This document shows, piece after piece, positions 1-10,927 of a stretch of 57,808 nucleotides of DNA. This stretch comes from JBFLYN01 sp040756655. GTDB lineage: Bacteria > Bacillota > Sulfobacillia > UBA8153. Within the stretch, counting starts at the first letter, position 1. Every line of letters starts with the position of its first letter. The position numbers were made by a program, and so were the translations under genes. A model generated the notes under the pieces. The model did no database searches and was not told the DNA's origin. It saw only the letters and a list, made by a program, of their open reading frames with translations. The stretch lies in NCBI GenBank assembly GCA_040756655.1, contig JBFLYN010000020.1:1-57808 (forward strand). The letters run 5' to 3'.

Positions 1-146
1 CTATCCTTCTTCTGGTCTGCCACCCCTACCGACTCTTATTACCTCAAGCCAAGCCTCAACTAGCTTGCTCTACAGACAACCTGCTCTTCCTGTCTCCACC
101 GTAAAAACTCACTTTGACGGGGACCTGTCTTGGGCTGCGAGTTTGC

Positions 147-174
147 TTGACAGGGCGGCAATATTGGGTATAAT
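147..174 (+). promoter_or_regulatory. Sigma-A promoter of valS leader
   Basis: TTGACA at 147-152 and TATAAT at 169-174 are both perfect consensus hexamers separated by 16 bases. Transcription would begin near 181, just ahead of the T-box leader. Bases 1-146 hold no gene that I can recognise. Confidence 0.88.
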
Positions 175-180
175 GGAAGC

Positions 181-421
181 TAACCATAGGCACCGGCAGT
201 GATGGGGAGGAGTAGCAGGGAGTAGCGCTCCTAGAGAGGGGAACTCACCGGGTGCAAGGTTCCTCGAACAGCGCCCTGCGAAGGTCGCCCCGGAGCCGTC
301 CGGCGAAGGCCGGACCGGGTGAGCCCGTTACAGCATGAGAGCCCCGGCCCCAATCGGACCGGGGAACTAGGGTGGTACCGCGGAGCGCCCCTCCGTCCTT
401 AGACGGGGGGGTAGTTGTTTT
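181..421 (+). promoter_or_regulatory. T-box leader (valine-tRNA-sensing) of valS
   Basis: The leader carries the diagnostic T-box sequence AGGGTGGTACCGCG at 369-382, which pairs with the acceptor end of uncharged tRNA. It is followed directly by a GC-rich terminator hairpin and a T-rich run. A GTC (valine) triplet at 284-286, followed by a purine in a GAAGGTCG context, is the likely specifier codon in stem I. Because the next gene is valS, uncharged valyl-tRNA should stabilise the antiterminator and allow readthrough. The specifier assignment is an inference from position and identity; the T-box motif itself is unambiguous. Confidence 0.93.
387..421 (+). terminator. Intrinsic terminator of the valS T-box
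   Basis: A CCCCTCCGTC / GACGGGGGG hairpin with a CTTA loop is followed by TAGTTGTTTT. It overlaps the 3' side of the T-box motif, as expected for the competing terminator / antiterminator pair. Confidence 0.85.
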
Positions 422-440
422 CTGGAGGTGCAATACCGGC

Positions 441-3077
<2,637 letters not shown>

Positions 3078-4763
3078 TTGAGCAAGGGCCAAATACCTTC
3101 CGGGCTGCTGCGCGCTGCGGCAGGCGCCCTCTGGTCGGCCGGCCTTGATCCCGGTGCCTGGCTGCCCTGGGCACCCGGGCTGGCGGGTTGGCAGAACGCT
3201 CACGACCCGTCCCTTCTTGACCACACCTACCTGGACAGCGTGCCGGTGGCCGACCGCCGGCGGCGCGGCCAGTATTACACCCCGCCCTGGCTGGCGGATG
3301 CCATCTTGGACTGGCTGGACTGGCCGGGAGCCTGGGCACGGCTGGTGGACCCAGCCTGTGGGACGGGAGCATTCCTGGTGGCCGCTGCCCGTCGCTTGGC
3401 CAAGACACTGGAAAGAGAAGGTATGCCAGCCGGGAAGGTCCTGGAGACCATCGTCGGCCGCATCCAGGGATACGATACTGACCCGGTGGCCATCTTCCTC
3501 TGTGAGGTCAACCTGGCCTGCGCTCTGGCGGGACTCTACCGCCGGGCCGGTACCCCGGCCGTGCGGTGGCGGCTGGAGGTGACAGACGCCCTGAACCCAC
3601 CGCTGGCGCCCCTGCCCCCGGGTACGGCAGTGGTGGGTAACCCTCCTTGGGGGGCCAGGCTCCCCCGGGTGCCGCCCGGGCACTACATCAGCGAGAGGGA
3701 AAGCTCCTTTTGGTTTACCGAGGCCATAGTCCGGGCCCTGGCTCCGCCCGGCAGATGTATCTTGGTTTTACCGGACATCATCCTCTTCAAGCACTATCCC
3801 AGGGTGCGCCGGTTTATCCTGGAGCACGCCCACATCCGGCGCATTGCCCTGGCCGGCCGGGCCTTTCCGGGTGTCAGCATGGAGGCTGTGGTCCTAGACC
3901 TGAGCCGCTCCCCCGTCCCGGGCCACGCTCCCGTGGAGGTACTAGTGGCTTCGGGGAACGGCAGCTGGGACCGGTTGGAACCAGTAGGGCCGTCAGCATT
4001 CTGGACTCATCCCTCCTACAAGTTCAACGTTTTGATGTCTACAGAGGCCGTGGCGCTCAAGGGCCAGATGGAGCGAGAGAAGGTACCCTTGGGTTCGTTG
4101 TTCTTGGTTCACGAAGGCATCCACTCCGGGAACGTGCGTTCGAAGCTCTTTGTGTCCAGCTATCCCGGACCAGAAGGACGCCCCCTTATCTTTGGCCGCC
4201 GGGAACTCCAGCCCTTTGTGATCCGGTGGGAGGGGCGTTACGTCCGGTATGACCCCGGGCTGGTGTCCAAAACAGAGCGTGAATACGCGTCACTGGGACG
4301 AGAAGCTCACCTGAAAAGCCCCAAGGTCCTGGTACGCCGCACCGGCGACCGCCTCATGGCCGCCTATGACCGGCAGGGGCTATTTCCCAGCAATAACTTC
4401 TTCTACTGCCTGCCCCGCCCGGACAGCTCCCTGGCACCTGAGATCCTCACGGCCCTCCTCAATAGTCGGCTTTTGGGAGATTACCTACGCCTGGTGCATC
4501 CTATAGCCAGAAGGGTCTTTGCCGAGGTCAAAATCATGCAGCTGCGAGACCTGCCGCTGCCCGTGCCGGGCGATCCCAGACTCATGGAAGTTCAAGGCGA
4601 CCTTTTGACCATCCACAGGCAGGGAGAGGCCGGAGAGATGGGTCCTTCCGCTGCAGGGCGTCTTGAGGAAGTGGCCCGTTACATTTACGGGCTATCCTGT
4701 CAGGAGGCATCCGAAGTCAGGCGCATGTCGTTGGCACTTTCCGTACGGAAGCCGGGCATCTAG
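3078..4763 (+). CDS. Orphan N6-adenine DNA methyltransferase (Eco57I/TaqI-like)
   Basis: The 561-residue protein has the SAM-binding motif I DPACGTGAF at residues 91-99 and the catalytic N6-adenine motif NPPW at 188-191. The C-terminal half lacks catalytic motifs and resembles the target-recognition region of Eco57I / TaqI-type enzymes. It most likely methylates adenine in a specific DNA sequence. No restriction endonuclease gene is adjacent, so it is either a solitary methylase or a modification enzyme whose partner is lost or encoded elsewhere. It starts at TTG 3078, directly after the valS stop, with GGAGGAG just upstream inside valS, so the two are probably co-transcribed. The recognition sequence cannot be predicted from this reading. 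Confidence 0.85.
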   Translation: MSKGQIPSGLLRAAAGALWSAGLDPGAWLPWAPGLAGWQNAHDPSLLDHTYLDSVPVADRRRRGQYYTPPWLADAILDWLDWPGAWARLVDPACGTGAFLVAAARRLAKTLEREGMPAGKVLETIVGRIQGYDTDPVAIFLCEVNLACALAGLYRRAGTPAVRWRLEVTDALNPPLAPLPPGTAVVGNPPWGARLPRVPPGHYISERESSFWFTEAIVRALAPPGRCILVLPDIILFKHYPRVRRFILEHAHIRRIALAGRAFPGVSMEAVVLDLSRSPVPGHAPVEVLVASGNGSWDRLEPVGPSAFWTHPSYKFNVLMSTEAVALKGQMEREKVPLGSLFLVHEGIHSGNVRSKLFVSSYPGPEGRPLIFGRRELQPFVIRWEGRYVRYDPGLVSKTEREYASLGREAHLKSPKVLVRRTGDRLMAAYDRQGLFPSNNFFYCLPRPDSSLAPEILTALLNSRLLGDYLRLVHPIARRVFAEVKIMQLRDLPLPVPGDPRLMEVQGDLLTIHRQGEAGEMGPSAAGRLEEVARYIYGLSCQEASEVRRMSLALSVRKPGI

Positions 4764-4765
4764 GT

Positions 4766-5473
4766 ATGTACTCAGTCTTCAGCCGGTACTATGAGGAAAT
4801 CTTCCCGCCGGGCCCGGCCCAGCTGGCATTTTTGCGAGAAGTAGCCCGGGAAACCAAAGCCCGGTCGCTCCTTGACGCCGGCTGTGCCGCGGGGGGCTAT
4901 GCCCGGGCTGCAGCCGGATGGGGTATGGACGTTACCGGGATCGACCTGGACCCTGACATGATCCGGGAAGCCCAATCCCGAGGCCCGGCCGCTGTGAAGT
5001 TCATGGTGGCCGACTTGACGGCCCTACCCTTTGCCGGGGGCGCATTTGACATGGTCATCTGCCTGGGCAACACCCTGGCGCACCTTTTGGACGTCCATGC
5101 CCTGGACAAAGCGCTGGCCGGCTTCAGGAGAGTGCTGTCCGAGGGCGGGGCGCTCGTATTCCAGCTGGTAAACTACCACCGGGTGCGGGCAGAGCCAGAG
5201 TTTTCCTTTCCTGTGCTGACCTCTGCGAGTGGAAACGTGACGTTCCAGCGTAGATACTATTTAGGGGACGATGGGCTATACGATTTCGTAACCTCCCTGC
5301 AAGTTGGGGGTGAGAGCTTTGAAAGCGTGTTCCCGCTGCGCCCATGGCGGCGGGAAGACTTTGAACTTGCCCTGCAGACTGCCGGGTTCGCCAGGTGGGA
5401 TTTCTTCGGGGATTTTGCCCGCCACCCCTATGGCCCCGACTCGCCCGCCCTGGTGGTGAGGGCCGTGGCCTGA
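4766..5473 (+). CDS. Class I SAM-dependent methyltransferase
   Basis: The 235-residue protein has a Rossmann-fold methyltransferase motif I (DAGCAAGGYA from residue 37), the acidic ribose-binding residue in GIDLDPDM, and a motif IV-like stretch CLGNTLAHLL. The overall pattern fits the small Methyltransf_11/25 type that acts on metabolites or small molecules. The substrate cannot be told from sequence. The ATG lies two bases after the stop of the DNA methylase, so it is probably the last gene of the valS operon. No nucleic-acid-binding extension is visible. Confidence 0.85.
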   Translation: MYSVFSRYYEEIFPPGPAQLAFLREVARETKARSLLDAGCAAGGYARAAAGWGMDVTGIDLDPDMIREAQSRGPAAVKFMVADLTALPFAGGAFDMVICLGNTLAHLLDVHALDKALAGFRRVLSEGGALVFQLVNYHRVRAEPEFSFPVLTSASGNVTFQRRYYLGDDGLYDFVTSLQVGGESFESVFPLRPWRREDFELALQTAGFARWDFFGDFARHPYGPDSPALVVRAVA

Positions 5474-5570
5474 AGCCCCGAAAGATGGCATCTGGTTCTT
5501 GTGGTGACCTTGGCTGTACCCATCCTGCGTCAGCCCTGCGCCCGTCCTAGCTTTTCCTGCGACGGGGCAT

Positions 5571-5599
5571 TTGATCGCCGGGCCCAGATGTGGTAAAGT
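5571..5599 (+). promoter_or_regulatory. Candidate sigma-A promoter of the c-di-AMP riboswitch
   Basis: TTGATC at 5571-5576 and TAAAGT at 5594-5599 are separated by 17 bases. They lie about 40 bases upstream of the conserved riboswitch core. Both boxes match consensus at four of six positions. Confidence 0.45.
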
Positions 5600-5640
5600 A
5601 ATGGAAACAAGCGTTGCTCTGCAATGCTCATAGCTACCCG

Positions 5641-5763
5641 AAGCGCCGAGTTTCCCGTAAGAGGAAAGCGGGGGAACCAAACCACCTGGGGTGAATTGCC
5701 GGATTCCTACCGGCATAGGGTTACTCTTCGACCCGAACCCGTCAGCTAACCTCGTAGGCGTTG
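5641..5763 (+). promoter_or_regulatory. Cyclic-di-AMP riboswitch (ydaO/yuaA class)
   Basis: The stretch contains the conserved blocks of the ydaO/yuaA leader in the right order: CGCCGAGTTTCCC, then GGGGAACC, then GGGGTGAAT, then ACTCTTCGACCCGAACCCGT, and finally CAGCTAACCTCGTAGGCG. The first and last blocks pair to close the structure (CGCC...GGCG). This class binds c-di-AMP and usually turns expression off through a terminator. A terminator follows at 5815 and the first gene starts at 5906. Known targets of this class are osmolyte / potassium transporters and cell-wall enzymes, so an ATP-grasp / opine-dehydrogenase / B12 operon would be an unusual regulon member. Confidence 0.93.
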
Positions 5764-5814
5764 TAGGAGGGGTAGGGTGCCGAACCGGCTCCGCTGCCGG
5801 TGTGCTGCAGTTGT

Positions 5815-5838
5815 GCCCCGGACCCCCGAGGGCTTTTT
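5815..5838 (+). terminator. Riboswitch expression-platform terminator
   Basis: GCCCCGG pairs with CCGAGGGC (one bulged A) and is followed by TTTTT at 5834-5838. It lies between the c-di-AMP aptamer and the first gene of the operon. Confidence 0.75.
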
Positions 5839-5905
5839 CCTTCCCACCCCTCTTCTAATTGTGGCTTGATCCCGCTTGTCCATGTCCCGCTGGAGGTGTG
5901 TTCTT

Positions 5906-6694
5906 ATGTTCTGCGAGCAGGTGGCCGTGTTGTACAGTGTGACCCGTGATGGGGTGCCGCCACCTCCAGGTGACAGGCACGGTGAAACCCAGGTCCGGGA
6001 AACCGTGGCAGCGGTGGCAGGCGTCCTGGACAGGACGGGGTACCGTGTCAGCCTGGTGCGGGCGCTGCCCGGCTTTTGGGAGGTCCTGGACCGGCTGCGC
6101 CCTGACCTGGTGTTCAACCTGGCTACTGGCGTCCACTCCAAGAAAGAACAGGCTCACGTGGCCGGGGTGCTAGAAATGGCCGGCTACCCTTTTACCGGGT
6201 CCGGGCTTACCGCCCACGTGCTTGGTCTGGAGAAGGTCATGGCCAAGCAGGTATTCTGCCAGTCTGGCGTCCCTACCCCCGCTTTCCAGGTATTCAGGGA
6301 ACCGGGTGAGCCTCTCAACGCCCGGCTGTCCTTTCCGCTTTTTGTCAAGCCTGCCCGGGAAGGCTCGGGCCTGGGCATACACGGCGATGCCGTGGTATTC
6401 GATGAAGCGGCCCTGTTCGCTGCCATCGGGTGCCGGGACTTCGCACGCCTGGACATCAGGCTCAGCGAAGACGGCACTCCCTACGTACTGGAAGTCAACA
6501 CCCTGCCCGGCCTGCAGCCCGGCTACAGTGAGTACCCGCGGCTGGCCGCTGCCGGAGGTCTAGGTTACGACGCCCTGATCACGCGCTTGGTGGAACAGGT
6601 CTGGGCACGACAAAAGCCCGCTGTTTCGCGTGGAGCATCCATAACAAGAGAGGGGGATGAGTTTGGAAGCTCGAGTTTTGACACTACGAACTGA
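5906..6694 (+). CDS. D-Ala-D-Ala ligase-like ATP-grasp protein with internal deletion
   Basis: The 262-residue product resembles D-alanine--D-alanine ligases. It has an N-terminal preATP-grasp domain, the phosphate-binding lysine region LFVKPAREGSGLGI, and the C-terminal metal-binding stretch VLEVNTLPG. In the family, roughly 75-90 residues lie between the helix after the VKP motif and the ALGCRGxxRxD segment. Here DEAALFAAI joins GCRDFARLDI directly. The missing piece holds the adenine-contacting VEEFI-type strand and much of the substrate site, so activity is doubtful. ATG 5906 was chosen because GGAGGTG is at 5892-5898. It is the first gene after the c-di-AMP riboswitch and overlaps the next gene by 38 bases. 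Confidence 0.75.
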   Translation: MFCEQVAVLYSVTRDGVPPPPGDRHGETQVRETVAAVAGVLDRTGYRVSLVRALPGFWEVLDRLRPDLVFNLATGVHSKKEQAHVAGVLEMAGYPFTGSGLTAHVLGLEKVMAKQVFCQSGVPTPAFQVFREPGEPLNARLSFPLFVKPAREGSGLGIHGDAVVFDEAALFAAIGCRDFARLDIRLSEDGTPYVLEVNTLPGLQPGYSEYPRLAAAGGLGYDALITRLVEQVWARQKPAVSRGASITREGDEFGSSSFDTTN

Positions 6695-7823
6695 AGAACG
6701 GCCCCGGCCGGCCCGCCCCTTGAGGATCACGGTCATCGGCGCCGGGCACGGTGGCCAGGCCATGGCCGCGCACCTTTCGCTGATGGGCCAGGAGGTGTGC
6801 CTCTATAACCGGAGCCCCGAACCGATGGCTGCGTTGCGTGCCACCGGGGGGATCCAGGTGGAGGGGGCGGTGCAAGGGTATGCCCGTCTTGGCAATATCA
6901 CCTCAGACATGTCCGAAGCCCTGACGGGAGCCGATCTGATCATGGTGTGCGTCCCGGCGTCGGCTCACATCTGGGTGGCCGAAGCCTGCGCGCCCCACCT
7001 TCACAAGGGCCAGATCATAGTCCTGAACCCGGGGCGTACCGGGGGGGCGCTGGAATTCCGTAATGTCCTGTCAGCAACGGGTTTTGCCCCGGACGTGGTG
7101 GTGGCTGAGACCCAGACTTTTATCTATGCATCCAGGCGCGCCTCACCCGGTCACTGCCGGATCTTCCGGATCAAGCATTCGGTACCACTGGCGGCGCTGC
7201 CGGCTACCCAGACTGAGAAGGTGATCAGGCGTCTCAAGCCGGTATTTCCCCAGTTCATCCCGGCCTCAAGTGTGCTCAAGACTAGCCTCGATAACATCGG
7301 GGCCATGTTTCACCCGGTAATCACCATACTCAACGCCGGGCGCATAGAGGACACCAGCGGGGATTTCCAGTTCTACTTGGAGGGGGTCACCCCGTCCATA
7401 GCCCGCATGATCGAGGCAGTAGACCGGGAGCGGGTGGCCGTAGCCCAAGCCCTTCACGTTAGGGCCATGAGCGCCCTGGAGTTTTTGGAGATGGCATATG
7501 GGAAACACGCCGGCACCTTGTACGAGGCCATGCGCGGCAACGAAGCGTACATGGGGCTATTGGCTCCCCGGATCTTGCGACACCGCTACCTATTCGAGGA
7601 TATCCCCACCGGGCTGGTGCCCATGGCCTCCATTGGGCGGATGCTCGGTGTAGCCACTCCCAACCTCAGAGCCATGATCCAGATGGCTTCGGAACTCCTG
7701 GAGGCCGATTTTTGGGAGACCGGTCGCACCGTGGAGAAGCTGGGGATCGCGGGCGCAACCGTGGACCAGATCAGCCATTACGTCCTGGAGGGAGGGATGC
7801 CTGCTTGGAACAGACGATTATAG
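6657..7823 (+). CDS. Opine (octopine/nopaline) dehydrogenase family protein
   Basis: The 388-residue protein opens with a Rossmann fold (VIGAGHGGQAMAAHL) for NAD(P). Its C-terminal domain has the family pattern around NIGAMFHPVITILNAGRIE, where a conserved histidine sits near the substrate. Enzymes of this family reductively join an amino acid to a 2-oxo acid through a secondary amine. The actual substrates here are unknown. It overlaps the upstream ATP-grasp gene and runs into the B12-binding gene, so all three should be one transcript under the c-di-AMP riboswitch. The length is normal for the family. A ketopantoate-reductase-like activity is the main alternative. Confidence 0.8.
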   Translation: MSLEARVLTLRTEERPRPARPLRITVIGAGHGGQAMAAHLSLMGQEVCLYNRSPEPMAALRATGGIQVEGAVQGYARLGNITSDMSEALTGADLIMVCVPASAHIWVAEACAPHLHKGQIIVLNPGRTGGALEFRNVLSATGFAPDVVVAETQTFIYASRRASPGHCRIFRIKHSVPLAALPATQTEKVIRRLKPVFPQFIPASSVLKTSLDNIGAMFHPVITILNAGRIEDTSGDFQFYLEGVTPSIARMIEAVDRERVAVAQALHVRAMSALEFLEMAYGKHAGTLYEAMRGNEAYMGLLAPRILRHRYLFEDIPTGLVPMASIGRMLGVATPNLRAMIQMASELLEADFWETGRTVEKLGIAGATVDQISHYVLEGGMPAWNRRL

Positions 7824-9439
7824 CAGCGGCCATTGGAGACTGTGTTCACGTGACAGGAGTGTTGAACTTCCTCAAGCTCGCAGAAGCCCAGGGATACCGG
7901 ACGATCTTCCTTGGACCGGCCGTGCCGGTGGAGAAGCTAGCGGGGGCGGCCAAGGAGACGGGAGCCCAGACCATTGCCGTGGGCTACCGCCTGGGACGCC
8001 GGGCGGCTGCTGGCTTGTTCGAGGCCCTACACCAGAGCCTGGCCAGGCATGGCCTCCTGGAAAGGCGGCTGGTATTCGGAGGGACGCCCACTGTGGCCGA
8101 GGTGGCCGTTGCCACCGGCCTATTCGACCGGGTTTTCTCAGGGCGCGAGGCTGTGGAGGATATCGTCGATTATCTGCGTGGCACAAGCCGGGGGAAGACA
8201 GAACGGCAGTACGCTGGGACCCTGGTAGAAAGGTTACAGCAGCAGGCTCCCCGCCCGCTTATCCGGCACCATTTCGGCCTGCCCTCCCTAGAGGAGACCG
8301 TACAGGGCATCGAACACATTGCCGGTTCAGGAGAGGTAGACATCATCTCCATCGGGCCCGACCAGAACGCCCAGGAGCATTTCTTCGAACCAGAAGAAAT
8401 GGACCCCCTCCAGGACGGGGCGGGGGGAGTGCCGGTGCGGTCAACGGCCGATTTCGACCGTATATACCAGGCCAGTCGCCGGGGCAACTACCCTCTCCTC
8501 CGGTGTTACAGTGGCACTCGCCGGGTGCTGGACATGGCCAGGGTGCTGTACCAGCACTTGCATAACGCGTGGGCTGCTGTTCCTCTCTTTTGGTATAACC
8601 AAATGGACGGCCGGTCCGAACGACCGCTTCCTGAGGCCATCCGTGAAAACCAAGAGGCCATGGCCTGGCACGGCCAGCGGGGCATCCCGGTGGAAGTGAA
8701 CGAAGCTCATCACTGGAGCCTGCGGGGAGCCCACGACACGGTGGCGGTGGCTGCTGCCTTCCTGGCGGCCTACAATGCCAAGCAAGCGGGAGTCCGGCAT
8801 TACATCGCCCAGTTTATGCTGAATACCCCGCCCGGCACGTCCATCCCCATGGACATGGCAAAGATGCTGGCCAAACAAGACCTCATCGAGTCACTGGCCG
8901 GGCCAAAGTTCCAGGTATACCGCCAAGTACGGGCGGGCCTGGCCAGTTTTCCGCCTGACCTGGACTTGGCCAAAGGGCACCTGGCCTCCTCGACCCACGT
9001 GGGCATGGCACTAAGGCCGCACATCGTCCACGTGGTCGCTTACTGCGAGGCCATACACGTGGCCCGGCCCGAGGATGTGGTGGCCAGCTGCCGGATCGCC
9101 CGGGGTGCCATTGCCAATTGCCTCGGCGGGGTCCCGGAGGTGGCACGGGACGCGGTCGTGCGGCGGCGGAGACAGGAGCTTTTAGACGACGCGCGCTTCC
9201 TCCTCGACCACATGGTGGCACTGGCGCCTCCCGGGACGGCCGACCCATGGGCGGATGTGGAAACGCTGGTCACAGCAGTGAAGGCGGGTGTGCTGGATGC
9301 TCCGCAACTGCGAGGAAACCCGGTGGCACGGGGTAGTCTCCAGACCCAGCTCGTGGACGGGGCATGCCGGGCCGTAGATCCGGTTACCGGGGGCGCGCTC
9401 TCGGAGCCCGGGCGCCTCCGCCCGGCGTTGAGTGCCTGA
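7805..9439 (+). CDS. B12-binding-domain protein with mutase-like barrel
   Basis: The N-terminal ~130 residues look like a cobalamin-binding Rossmann domain: GDCVHVTGVLNFLKLAEAQG, then FLGPAVPVEKLAGAAKETGA. The usual DxHxxG signature appears as DCVHVTG, one residue out of register. The remaining ~400 residues have a TIM-barrel-like pattern (CYSGTRRVLD, WYNQMDGRSERPLPEAI, MLNTPPGTSIPMDMAKML) and end in a segment resembling the tail of glutamate-mutase-type subunits. I infer a B12-dependent isomerase or a derivative; the substrate is unknown. TTG 7805 follows GGAGGGA at 7791-7797 and overlaps the opine-dehydrogenase gene by 19 bases. Confidence 0.6.
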   Translation: MEQTIIAAAIGDCVHVTGVLNFLKLAEAQGYRTIFLGPAVPVEKLAGAAKETGAQTIAVGYRLGRRAAAGLFEALHQSLARHGLLERRLVFGGTPTVAEVAVATGLFDRVFSGREAVEDIVDYLRGTSRGKTERQYAGTLVERLQQQAPRPLIRHHFGLPSLEETVQGIEHIAGSGEVDIISIGPDQNAQEHFFEPEEMDPLQDGAGGVPVRSTADFDRIYQASRRGNYPLLRCYSGTRRVLDMARVLYQHLHNAWAAVPLFWYNQMDGRSERPLPEAIRENQEAMAWHGQRGIPVEVNEAHHWSLRGAHDTVAVAAAFLAAYNAKQAGVRHYIAQFMLNTPPGTSIPMDMAKMLAKQDLIESLAGPKFQVYRQVRAGLASFPPDLDLAKGHLASSTHVGMALRPHIVHVVAYCEAIHVARPEDVVASCRIARGAIANCLGGVPEVARDAVVRRRRQELLDDARFLLDHMVALAPPGTADPWADVETLVTAVKAGVLDAPQLRGNPVARGSLQTQLVDGACRAVDPVTGGALSEPGRLRPALSA

Positions 9440-9541
9440 GCAGGAAAAGCGCTGCCCGGAGAGAATAGCATATGGGGTTGTGCTGTACGACGGCGGTTGG
9501 GCATTCCCTACCGCCGTTTGCGCCGTGAAGGAGGGTTCCTC

Positions 9542-10834
9542 TTGGACTACAAGGAAGCTCTGGACTACCTGCACTCGCTGTACCGGTTTGGAAGCCGCCT
9601 CGGGCTGGAGCGAGTAACTCGGCTGCTGGAACTGGCCGGCAGGCCTCAGGACCAGGTCCGGGCCGTCCACATCGCCGGCACCAACGGTAAGGGCTCGGTC
9701 ACCTCCATGGTGGCCAGTATCCTTCAAGCAGCGGGCTACCGGACCGGAATGTACATTTCCCCTTACCTCGAACGCTTTACCGAGCGGGCCGGGATCGGCA
9801 ACGAGGAAATCCCCAAAGACACCGTGGCCAGGCTCGTGGGACAGCTGATCCCCCTCATTGAACGCATGGTAGCCGAGGGCCATGAGCACCCCACAGAGTT
9901 TGAGGTAGTGACCGCCATGGCCTTCCTGTACTTTGCCCAGGAGAAAACCGACCTGGTGGCCCTGGAGGTGGGTCTGGGAGGGAGGTTTGACGCCACCAAC
10001 ACGGTTAACTCTCTGGTATCGGTGATCACCAACATATCTTTCGATCATATGGAGCGACTGGGGAACACCTTGCCCCAAATCGCCTACGAAAAGGCCGGCA
10101 TCATCAAGGAGCGGGGCGTGGTAGTAACCGGTGCCACGGGAGCCGCCCTGGACGTCATTGCCGGCGTCGCCAGGGAGAAGGGGGCGCAGATCACCATAGT
10201 GGGTCGGGACGTGACCTGGGAAGAGGTATCCAGCGCCCACACTGGGCAGGTGATAAACGTAAGGACCCAACGCCGCGAATACCTGGGCCTGGAGCTCTCG
10301 TTGCTAGGACGGCACCAGCAAGCCAACGCCGCCACGGCGGTGGCTGCCGTGGAGTGCCTTGCCCTTGCCGGGTACCAGGTTTCTCCCCGGGCCATTTTCG
10401 CCGGCTTGAAGGCAGCTGCCTGGCCTGGCCGGCTGGAGATCATGAGACGGGACCCCCTGGTAATCCTGGATGGGGCCCACAACGCCGACGGCGCGCGCGT
10501 GCTGGCGCTGGCACTGAGGGATGTCATCCCTCACCAACGGCTCTTTTTGGTCTTGGGACTCCTGGGTGACAAGTGTTCCCGGGACATCCTTGCCGAGCTG
10601 GTCCCCCTGGCCACCGAGGTAGTGGTCACCCGGCCCCTAAGCCCCCGGGCGCTACCACCCGAAAGGTTGGCCGAGGAAGTGGCTGTACTGGGCTGCCCGG
10701 CGGTGGTGGAGGAAGACATCGGCCGGGCAGTGGACGTGGCACTGTCCCGGGCCGGGCGTGCAGATGCAGTGTGTGTGGCTGGCTCCCTGTACCTGGTGGG
10801 TCATGCCCGTTCACATCTGAAACGCGGGCGCTAA
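9542..10834 (+). CDS. folC: Bifunctional folylpolyglutamate / dihydrofolate synthase
   Basis: This Mur-ligase-family enzyme adds glutamate to dihydropteroate or folates using ATP. The 430-residue product has the P-loop AGTNGKGSVTSM, the downstream KAGIIKERG motif, and the C-terminal DGAHNADGA motif that are diagnostic for FolC. Its place downstream of valS is conserved in Bacillus and many Clostridia. TTG 9542 was chosen because GAAGGAGGG is at 9527-9535. About 100 bases separate it from the B12 gene. In that gap a CGGCGGT / ACCGCCG inverted repeat (9491-9516) lacks a T-run and may be chance or a weak regulatory hairpin. Confidence 0.96.
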   Translation: MDYKEALDYLHSLYRFGSRLGLERVTRLLELAGRPQDQVRAVHIAGTNGKGSVTSMVASILQAAGYRTGMYISPYLERFTERAGIGNEEIPKDTVARLVGQLIPLIERMVAEGHEHPTEFEVVTAMAFLYFAQEKTDLVALEVGLGGRFDATNTVNSLVSVITNISFDHMERLGNTLPQIAYEKAGIIKERGVVVTGATGAALDVIAGVAREKGAQITIVGRDVTWEEVSSAHTGQVINVRTQRREYLGLELSLLGRHQQANAATAVAAVECLALAGYQVSPRAIFAGLKAAAWPGRLEIMRRDPLVILDGAHNADGARVLALALRDVIPHQRLFLVLGLLGDKCSRDILAELVPLATEVVVTRPLSPRALPPERLAEEVAVLGCPAVVEEDIGRAVDVALSRAGRADAVCVAGSLYLVGHARSHLKRGR

Positions 10835-10857
10835 GGTTGGGTATAGTTTGGCCACAG

Positions 10858-10871
10858 GCGAATATATTCGC
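10858..10871. repeat. Perfect 14-base palindrome upstream of PrcB-domain gene
   Basis: GCGAATATATTCGC reads identically on both strands, with an AT-rich centre. It lies 57 bases before the start of the PrcB-domain gene, in the only gap between folC and that gene. It has the form of an operator for a dimeric regulator, but no such regulator is encoded nearby. Confidence 0.5.
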
Positions 10872-10927
10872 AGTAGGAATTGTCCACGGTACCCTTTGTC
10901 CAGCCGGCAGACACCGGAGGGGAACGC

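Noticed and set aside
9491..9516. CGGCGGT / ACCGCCG inverted repeat before folC considered as a terminator
   Set aside because: The loop is long and no T-run follows; it may be a chance repeat in GC-rich DNA.
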